Source: CAZXGD01 sp046350455 (GTDB lineage: Bacteria > Planctomycetota > Phycisphaerae > Phycisphaerales > SM1A02). Taken from it: a DNA stretch of 38,268 bases. Under the pieces are notes generated by a model. It was not told where the DNA came from and did no database searches. It saw only the letters and a list, made by a program, of their open reading frames with translations. Shown piece by piece: positions 32,612 through 38,268 of the stretch. The stretch is taken from assembly GCA_046350455.1 (NCBI GenBank), contig JAXMAM010000029.1:1-38268 (forward strand). Direction: 5' to 3'. Positions within the stretch are counted from its first letter, which is position 1. Each line of letters starts with the position of its first letter. The translations under genes were made by a program, and so were the position numbers.

Positions 32612-33721
32612 ATGAAGCGCGGTCCCACGCTGGTCCTTCTGGCTCTTGCAGCACTCCTTGCCGTGGCGGCGTGGCTGCTGCTGCGGCCCCACAACGCAGA
32701 CCAGCCACAAGAAGGCGCCATGTGGCTGCCAGACCTGGCGGCCAAGGCAGAGAGCGTGGCCGCGGTGGAGTGCCTGCGCGGCAACGCAACCGTTCGCGTG
32801 GAGCGCGGCGCAGATGGCGCGTGGGTGCTGGCCAGCAACGAGGGCTACCCCGTGGACGCTGGACTGGTGAAGGGCCTGGTGGTGAGCCTGGCGGCACTCC
32901 GCGCGGACGAACCCATGACCGCCAAGCCAGAGCGCCACGCTGCACTGGGCCTGGCGTGGCCCGACACGGATGCCCGCGCGCGCCGCGTGCGTCTTCTGCC
33001 AGCAGACCCAGGCGCAGCGCCCGTGGCGGACATCATCCTGGGAGAAGAGCGCGCGCCGGACTTCATCTTTGTGCGCGTGTTCGACCAGCCGCAGACCTGG
33101 CGCGCGCGCGGCCGCGTGCAGCTGCCAGACAACGCGCTGGCGTGGCTGGACCGCTCGCTGCTGACGCTTCCAGAAGGCGAAGCGCAACGCGCCACCCTGC
33201 GCGGGCTCACGCTGGCCCGCGGCGCCAGTGCCGGGCTGGACGGGCCGCCGCCAGCGTGGACTCCCGTGGCGCCCCCGGACGCTGGCTGGACCCCAACGCA
33301 GGTGCAGGCCGCGCAGCTGGGGCTTCCATCGCTCGCGCGCCGCCTGGAGTTTGAAGGCGTGCGCCGCGCGCGCGCTGGCAGCGCGGCAGACCCTGCGTAC
33401 TCCCCAGTGTTCGAGGCCCGCGGCGCCACCATCGCCATAGCCGGCCACCGCGAGTCCGACGGCGTGTGGGTGCAGCTGACCATCACACCCAAGCCAGACG
33501 CGCCACCGCCCGCTGCGGTGAATCCCAACGATTCCCCCATTCCTGACTACGCCGCACTGGCTGCGCGGGTGAACGGCTGGGAGTATCGGCTGCCAGACTG
33601 GATCGCGCAGACCTTTGACCGGATGAACGCTGCTGGCCAGCCCGGCGCTGCTGCCCCGCCGGGCGTGCCCCACACGGACCAGCCGGCCACGCCCACCACG
33701 CCATCTGAACCTGAGAAGTAG
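32612..33721 (+). CDS. DUF4340 protein
   Basis: 369 residues, with an N-terminal membrane helix (5-24) and a periplasmic body showing the repeated DUF4340 pattern: LPDLAAKAESVAAVECLRG..VRVERGADGAWVLAS, then YPVDAGLVKGLVVSLAALRADEPMTAKPERHAALGL. The C-terminal tail is Pro/Ala/Thr-rich. DUF4340 proteins commonly sit next to GldF/GldG-like ABC systems and are regarded as accessory periplasmic components; their role is unknown. It follows the GldG-like gene by 27 bp and is presumably in its operon. Confidence 0.85.
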   Translation: MKRGPTLVLLALAALLAVAAWLLLRPHNADQPQEGAMWLPDLAAKAESVAAVECLRGNATVRVERGADGAWVLASNEGYPVDAGLVKGLVVSLAALRADEPMTAKPERHAALGLAWPDTDARARRVRLLPADPGAAPVADIILGEERAPDFIFVRVFDQPQTWRARGRVQLPDNALAWLDRSLLTLPEGEAQRATLRGLTLARGASAGLDGPPPAWTPVAPPDAGWTPTQVQAAQLGLPSLARRLEFEGVRRARAGSAADPAYSPVFEARGATIAIAGHRESDGVWVQLTITPKPDAPPPAAVNPNDSPIPDYAALAARVNGWEYRLPDWIAQTFDRMNAAGQPGAAAPPGVPHTDQPATPTTPSEPEK

Positions 33722-33756
33722 CGGATCCTTCCAAGGATGCCCCTATCCAGAAGGAA

Positions 33757-33776
33757 CATCATGCATCTACACTGCA
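33757..33776 (+). promoter_or_regulatory. CATCAT-CTACACTGCA motif upstream of AsmA-like gene
   Basis: CATCAT (33757-33762), 4 nt, CTACACTGCA (33767-33776), 4 nt before the ATG at 33781. This is the second copy of the arrangement at 29185-29203. The position suggests a separate promoter for the AsmA-like gene, possibly leaderless. A small palindrome (atccttccaaggat) lies just upstream near 33725-33738. Confidence 0.35.
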
Positions 33777-33780
33777 TGGC

Positions 33781-34569
33781 ATGAAGGCACTTCTCAAGGG
33801 TCTGGTCATCGTGGTGGTGGTCCTGGTGGTTGGTTTGATCGCCGCCTTCCTGGCTCGCAATGTCATTGGCGCAGCGGTCATCCGCAGCGTGGCCAGCACC
33901 GTGCTGAAGGTCAAGGTGGACGTTTCGTCCGTAGACCTGCAGCTCTTCAATGCTGCCACACTGGAGCAGCTGAGCGTGGGCAACCCCGAGGGCTACAAGA
34001 CCCCCAATGCCATGGTGATGGGCAAGGTGCACGTGGCGCTCAACGTGTCCGAGTCCAACACGGACAAGGTGGTGGTTGACATCGTGGAGCTGAACGACGT
34101 CAGCGTCTGGTTCCTGCAGAAGGACAACACCAACAACGTCTCCCAGATCATGGACAACCTGAAGGGCGACGAAAAAGGCAACGGCGGCTCCCCGGTTGAG
34201 GTGCTGGTGAAGAAGATCGTGATCACCAACCTGAAGGCCAATGCAGCGCTGCTGGGCGACGAACCCTCGGAAGTTGGCACGGTCGAGCGCATCGAGCTGG
34301 ACAACGTGAGCACCAAGGGTGGCGCTGGCGGCGTGACCGAACAGCTCTCTGGCAAGATCTTTGAGATCGCAACGCAGGCCACTGTGAACGCCCTAGGCAA
34401 GAAGCTGCCTGGCGCGCTGGCCGACGGCGTGGGCAAGAGCCTGGAAGGCGCTGGTGTGATGGTGGGCGAGGCCTCCAAGGCCATCGGCCAGGCTGCAGAA
34501 GGGGCCGGTAAGGCCATCGGCGACGCCACCAAGGGTCTGGGTGGCATTTTGGGCGGCGACAAGAAGTAG
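33781..34569 (+). CDS. AsmA-like membrane protein
   Basis: 262 residues. An N-terminal helix (about 5-25) is followed by the AsmA/DUF748-type entry: LKVKVDVSSVDLQLFNAATLEQLSVGNPEGY, then repeated beta strands (VHVALNVSESNTDKVVVDIVELNDVSVWFLQ, VEVLVKKIVITNLKANAAL). Residues about 200-258 are a Gly/Ala/Lys-rich amphipathic stretch with three imperfect copies of GEASKAIGQAAEGAGKA-like sequence. AsmA-like proteins are bridge-type or outer-membrane-biogenesis factors in the envelope. It starts 59 bp after the DUF4340 gene and seems to have its own promoter motif. Confidence 0.75.
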   Translation: MKALLKGLVIVVVVLVVGLIAAFLARNVIGAAVIRSVASTVLKVKVDVSSVDLQLFNAATLEQLSVGNPEGYKTPNAMVMGKVHVALNVSESNTDKVVVDIVELNDVSVWFLQKDNTNNVSQIMDNLKGDEKGNGGSPVEVLVKKIVITNLKANAALLGDEPSEVGTVERIELDNVSTKGGAGGVTEQLSGKIFEIATQATVNALGKKLPGALADGVGKSLEGAGVMVGEASKAIGQAAEGAGKAIGDATKGLGGILGGDKK

Positions 34570-34590
34570 TCCAGCCGGTACAACCACAGC

Positions 34591-36870
34591 GTGCGCGTGA
34601 GGATTCCCACCGCGTGGGTCTGCTGTGCTGCGCCTGCCCTGCTGGCAGGCGCGGTGGCCAGCGCTGACCAGCCTGTGGGTCCAGACACAGCGCATGCCTT
34701 CCTGGACGCGTGGTGCCTGCACTGCCACGACGCCACCACCGCCAAGGGCAAGCTGAACATGGAGCCGCTCATGGCGCGGCTGGCTGCAGCGGACCGCACC
34801 GCGGAGGAGGCGGACCTGCTGCGCCGCATTCGCGCCCGCGTGGCAGACGGCATGATGCCGCCCGCTGGCAAGGAGCAGCCGCCCGCAGCAGACCGCGCGG
34901 CTGTGCTGCCCGTGCTGACTGCGCTCATGCCCGTGGCGCCTGAGCAGATCGTGCCACCCGCCACGCCGCCGCGCCGGCTGAACCGCACGGAGTACGCCAA
35001 CACCGTGCGCGATCTGCTGGGCGTGGACGTATGGCGCCTGGGCGCACTGCCAGCAGACGACGTGGGCGCCAACTTTGACAACGTGGCCACGGTGCTCAGC
35101 CTGTCGCCCGCGGCCTTCGAGCGCTTCATGGAGCTGGCGGAGGCCATTGCGCAGCAGGCCTGCCCCGATGCGGCCACACCGCAGAAGAAGCGGCACAAGG
35201 GCAAGGATCTGAAGCTGACCTCCCAGGCCGGGCAGGCCATGGGCGACGTCATGGGCCTGTGGTCCAACGGCACCGCTGAGCGCGCCGTGGACTTCACGCG
35301 CGAAGGCACCTACAGCATCACGGTGCGCGCATTCGGGCAACAGGCTGGCCCAGAGCCCGTGCGCATGGCCATCACGGTGGACGGCAAGGCTGTGGCCGAG
35401 TTCGCGCTGCCCGAGACAGACAAGCACCCTGGCGAGCGCCGCGTGGAGACCACGATTCCCGCTGGACGCCACCGCGTGGGCGCTGCGTTCCTCAATGACT
35501 TCTATCTGCAGGGGCCGCCAGCGCAGGACCGCAACATGGCCGTGCAGTGGCTGGAGGTGGAGGGCCCGCTGGATGCAGCGCCCGAACCACCCTGGCTGCA
35601 GCAGCTGAACGCTGCCGGCGACGAGCCTGCGCAGTGGCGCTGGCTGGTGGAGCGCACGCTGCGGCGCCCCGCCACACCCGACGATGGCGACTTGTGCGCC
35701 GCTGTGGCGCAATCTGCTGGCACGCAGCCCCGCGCGCGCCTGCGGGCTGTGATCACCGCGCTCCTGGTGCACCCTGAGTTCCTGTTCCGCACTGAAGCAG
35801 ACCAGCCCAGCGGCCCACGCGTGCGCGACCTGACCGGCCCAGAGCTGGCAGCGCGCCTCAGCTACTTCCTGTGGGCCAGCACGCCTGATGACACGCTTCG
35901 CCACGCTGCTGCCTCTGGCGCGCTGGCCACCCCTGCTGGCCGCGCTGCGCAGGTGGAGCGCATGCTGCAGGATCCGCGTTCTTCCAGCCTGGCCGAGCGG
36001 TTTGCGCCGCAGTGGCTTGGCATTGATGGCCTGGAGACGCGCTCGCCAGATCCACAGCGCTTCGCTGGGGTGGATCCAGCGCTGCTTCAGTCCATGCGCA
36101 CCGAGACCGTGCTGCTCTTTGACAGCGTGCTGCGGGAGAACCGCCCTGCCACCACGCTGCTTGACGCTGACTACACGTTTGTGGACAGCAGGCTGGCAGC
36201 GCACTACGGCATGCCTGCGCCCGCTGCCGATGGCATGCGCCGCGTGCCGGCACCACCCGGGCGCGGCGGCGGCGTGCTGGCGCAGGCCAGCGTGCTGCTC
36301 TGCACCAGCAATCCAACACGCACCTCGCCGGTGAAGCGCGGCAAGTGGGTCCTGGAGTCCCTGCTGGACAGCGCGCCGCCACCACCACCGCCCGGCACGC
36401 CGCAGCTGCCAGAACGCCCAGAGGACCGCCACGGCCTGACGCTGCGCCAGAGCCTGGAGCGCCACCGCACAGATCCAGCGTGCGCGGCCTGCCACCTGCG
36501 CATGGATGCCCTGGGTTTTGCCTTCGAGCACTACGACGCGGTGGGCCGCTACCGCGAGCGCACCGAGGGCGCCCCCGTGGACAGCCAGGGCCAGCTGCCA
36601 GACGGCCGCACCGTGGGCTCCGTGGCGGAGGTCCGCGCCCTTCTCCTGGCAGACCCTGCGTACGTGCGCTCTCTGGCCAAGCATCTATTGATCTACGCCA
36701 CGGGGCGCGCGCCCAGCCCTGCGGACGAGGCGGCCGTGGACCTGCTGGTGCAGCAGGTGGGCCCCACCCCCACCCTGCGCGCGCTGGTGGCTGCTGTGGT
36801 GGAAAGCCCAGCCTTCCTGCGCCGCGGCGCGCCACCTGCACCGGCCCAGCCGGTAGGAGCAGGCGAATGA
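34591..36870 (+). CDS. DUF1592-family planctomycete cytochrome-type protein
   Basis: 759 residues from a GTG at 34591, 21 bp after the AsmA-like gene. Signal peptide (1-24), then a PSCyt-like haem site CLHCH (42-46) at the N-terminus, DUF1587 (PPRRLNRTEYANTVRDLLGVD, about 128-148), a carbohydrate-binding-like beta domain (about 225-330, VDFTREGTYSITVRAFG), DUF1595, DUF1592, DUF1588 (with a second CxxCH, CAACH at 631-635) and DUF1585. This is the complete planctomycete domain set. The CxxCH motifs imply c-type haem; the biochemical role of the family is not known. It is coupled to the DUF1552 gene by a 4-bp ATGA overlap. Confidence 0.92.
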   Translation: MRVRIPTAWVCCAAPALLAGAVASADQPVGPDTAHAFLDAWCLHCHDATTAKGKLNMEPLMARLAAADRTAEEADLLRRIRARVADGMMPPAGKEQPPAADRAAVLPVLTALMPVAPEQIVPPATPPRRLNRTEYANTVRDLLGVDVWRLGALPADDVGANFDNVATVLSLSPAAFERFMELAEAIAQQACPDAATPQKKRHKGKDLKLTSQAGQAMGDVMGLWSNGTAERAVDFTREGTYSITVRAFGQQAGPEPVRMAITVDGKAVAEFALPETDKHPGERRVETTIPAGRHRVGAAFLNDFYLQGPPAQDRNMAVQWLEVEGPLDAAPEPPWLQQLNAAGDEPAQWRWLVERTLRRPATPDDGDLCAAVAQSAGTQPRARLRAVITALLVHPEFLFRTEADQPSGPRVRDLTGPELAARLSYFLWASTPDDTLRHAAASGALATPAGRAAQVERMLQDPRSSSLAERFAPQWLGIDGLETRSPDPQRFAGVDPALLQSMRTETVLLFDSVLRENRPATTLLDADYTFVDSRLAAHYGMPAPAADGMRRVPAPPGRGGGVLAQASVLLCTSNPTRTSPVKRGKWVLESLLDSAPPPPPPGTPQLPERPEDRHGLTLRQSLERHRTDPACAACHLRMDALGFAFEHYDAVGRYRERTEGAPVDSQGQLPDGRTVGSVAEVRALLLADPAYVRSLAKHLLIYATGRAPSPADEAAVDLLVQQVGPTPTLRALVAAVVESPAFLRRGAPPAPAQPVGAGE

Positions 36871-38225
36871 CCTTCCTGGTCCATCGCCGCACCATCCTGC
36901 GCGGCGCGGGCGCGGCGCTGGCCCTGCCCGTGCTGGACAGCCTGCTGCCCGGGCGCACGCTGTTCACGCGCACCGCCGCCGCTGCCGCGCGCACGGCGGC
37001 CGCAGCGCAGCGCCCAGCGCGCATGCTGTTTGCGTTCATTCCAAACGGCGTGGAGACGGGCGCGTGGGCGGCGGCTGCAGAAGGCGGCCTCTCGCCTGTG
37101 CTTGCGCCGCTGGCTGCGCATCGTGGGCACTTCACCGTGCTGACCGGTCTCTGCCACCGCAACGCAGAGGCGCAGGGCGACGGCCCTGGCGACCACGCCC
37201 GCAGCGGCGCGTGCTTCCTGACTGGCGCGCATCCGCGCAAGACCGCAGGAGGCGACATCAGCGCTGGCATCAGCGTGGATCAGGTGGCAGCGGCGCATCT
37301 GCGCGGCTCCACGCGGCTGGACAGCCTGGAGCTGGGTGGCGAACCGGGCATGACCGCTGGCAACTGCGACAGCGGCTACAGCTGCGCGTACAGCGCCAAC
37401 ATCAGCTGGCGCGGTCCGCACTCGCCCAACGGCAAGGAGCACGACCCGCGGCGCGTGTTCGAGCGCCTGTTCCGCGACGGCCCTGAAGGCGAGAGCGCGG
37501 AAGCACACAGCCGGCGCATGGCCCTGCGCAAGAGCCTGCTGGACGCCATGCAGGGCCCGCTTGCGCAGCTCAACCAGCGCCTGGCCACAGAGGATCGCCG
37601 CAAGCTGGACGAGTATCTGGAAGGCGTGCGCGCAGTAGAGCGCCGCATCCAGTTTGCAGAGCGCGCGGCTGCCAACCCAGAGCAGGCCGTGGGCATGAAG
37701 CCACCCGCTGGCGTGCCCAAGGACTACCAGGAGCACCTGCGGCTGCTGGCTGACCTGGCGGTGCTGGCCCTGCAGACCGACCAGACCCGCGTGATCACCT
37801 TCATGTTCGCCAACGAGGGGTCCAACCGCCCGTATCCCTCCATCGGCGTGAAGGAAGGCCACCACGACGTGAGCCACCACGGCGGCGACGCGGACAAGCA
37901 GACCAAGTTCGCAGCCATCAACACCTTCCACGCCGCGCAGTACGCGTATCTCCTGGAGCGCCTGCGCGCAGCAGATGACGGCGGCGCGCCCCTCCTGGAC
38001 CGCACCATGGTGCTCTACGGCGGCGCCATCGCAGACGGCAACCGGCACAACCACGATGACCTGCCCGTGGTGCTGGCGGGCGGAAGCGCGCTGGGGATCG
38101 CGCACCAGGACCGGCGCGCCTACGCCGCGGGCACGCCCCTGTGCAACCTGTTCCTCACCATGCTGGCGCGCACCGGCGTGCCAGCAGACCGGTTTGGCGA
38201 CAGCACTGGCCAGGCCGCGCTCTGA
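36867..38225 (+). CDS. DUF1552 protein with Tat signal
   Basis: 452 residues. Twin-arginine signal (HRRTILRGAGAALALPVLDSL, residues 6-26) with an Ala-rich cleavage region. The DUF1552 body has FIPNGVETGAWAAAAEGGLSPVLAPL, then SVDQVAAAHLRGSTRLDSLELG, a helical segment (about 210-275) and C-terminal HHDVSHHGGDADKQTKFAAINTFHAAQ and YGGAIADGNRHNHDDLPVVLAGG. The His/Asp-rich motifs resemble those of sulfatase/DUF1501-like exported hydrolases and suggest metal binding (inference). DUF1552 and DUF1592 genes are linked throughout Planctomycetota; this pair is translationally coupled. The remaining 43 bp of the window show nothing. Confidence 0.93.
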   Translation: MTFLVHRRTILRGAGAALALPVLDSLLPGRTLFTRTAAAAARTAAAAQRPARMLFAFIPNGVETGAWAAAAEGGLSPVLAPLAAHRGHFTVLTGLCHRNAEAQGDGPGDHARSGACFLTGAHPRKTAGGDISAGISVDQVAAAHLRGSTRLDSLELGGEPGMTAGNCDSGYSCAYSANISWRGPHSPNGKEHDPRRVFERLFRDGPEGESAEAHSRRMALRKSLLDAMQGPLAQLNQRLATEDRRKLDEYLEGVRAVERRIQFAERAAANPEQAVGMKPPAGVPKDYQEHLRLLADLAVLALQTDQTRVITFMFANEGSNRPYPSIGVKEGHHDVSHHGGDADKQTKFAAINTFHAAQYAYLLERLRAADDGGAPLLDRTMVLYGGAIADGNRHNHDDLPVVLAGGSALGIAHQDRRAYAAGTPLCNLFLTMLARTGVPADRFGDSTGQAAL

Positions 38226-38268
38226 GCCCGCGCCCCCGATCGGCAAAAACTGCAGGTGGTTCCGGAAA

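Noticed and set aside
34393..36684. A 763-codon open frame on the minus strand opposite the DUF1592 gene
   Set aside because: It lacks any motif or signal and mirrors a well-supported gene with CxxCH and DUF1587/1588 signatures.
1..38268. CRISPR array, insertion sequence, prophage or known defence system
   Set aside because: No spaced repeats, transposase, integrase or phage genes were seen; the only repeats are the short ones listed.

Overview
The window looks like chromosomal DNA of a high-GC planctomycete, most likely a Phycisphaerae/Phycisphaerales relative. Three observations support this. A DUF1592 cytochrome-type protein is paired with a DUF1552 protein (34.6-38.2 kb). Four otherwise unrelated secreted proteins end in the same dockerin-like tail (EF-hand-like D-x-[DN]-x-[DS]-G loops followed by a DLGLLLGAWG-type helix). 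The dense, high-GC genes have many ATGA-type stop/start overlaps. The lineage call is an inference from gene content; there is no rRNA here.

Left part (1-7.2 kb). A PhoD-like phosphatase cut by the window edge converges on a large PQQ-type sugar dehydrogenase. Divergent from the latter is an RCC1-repeat secreted protein that has lost its frame and gained an in-frame TGA. Next comes an N-terminally truncated, multiply frameshifted polysaccharide flippase. The decayed block ends at an unusual cluster of short GC hairpins containing a 19-bp copy of a tRNA 3' end, then an intact tRNA-Gly(GCC).

Middle part (7.4-24.1 kb). An MBOAT/SGNH pair probably O-acetylates an exported polymer. A small GYF-like protein, a secreted subtilisin with PA14 and dockerin-like tail, a DegT-family aminotransferase and a divergent SLC13/DASS carboxylate transporter follow. 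On the minus strand, six tightly coupled genes encode an Mla/MCE lipid transporter (MlaB-MlaE fusion, MlaF, MlaD, PqiC-like lipoprotein) plus an ABC-2 exporter (ATPase and permease). Upstream on the same strand are two genes of 4-hydroxyproline catabolism: a DHDPS-family deaminase and a 2-epimerase broken by one missing base. A Tat-exported hydroxypyruvate-isomerase-like TIM barrel is divergent from them.

Right part (24.2-38.2 kb). A small lipoprotein with a clear terminator, a GT39 (ArnT/PMT-like) glycosyltransferase coupled to a beta-CASP RNase-like hydrolase, and a galactokinase lie on the minus strand. A plus-strand series begins 45 bp from galactokinase: Gld-type ABC ATPase, ABC-2 permease, GldG-like protein, DUF4340 protein, AsmA-like protein, then the DUF1592/DUF1552 pair, which is translationally coupled.

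The theme is envelope and surface biology: polymer acetylation, lipid trafficking, sugar transfer to the envelope, and secreted enzymes with a shared C-terminal tag. The most unusual items are the fused Mla/ABC-2 operon, the shared C-terminal tag, and the hairpin/tRNA junction.
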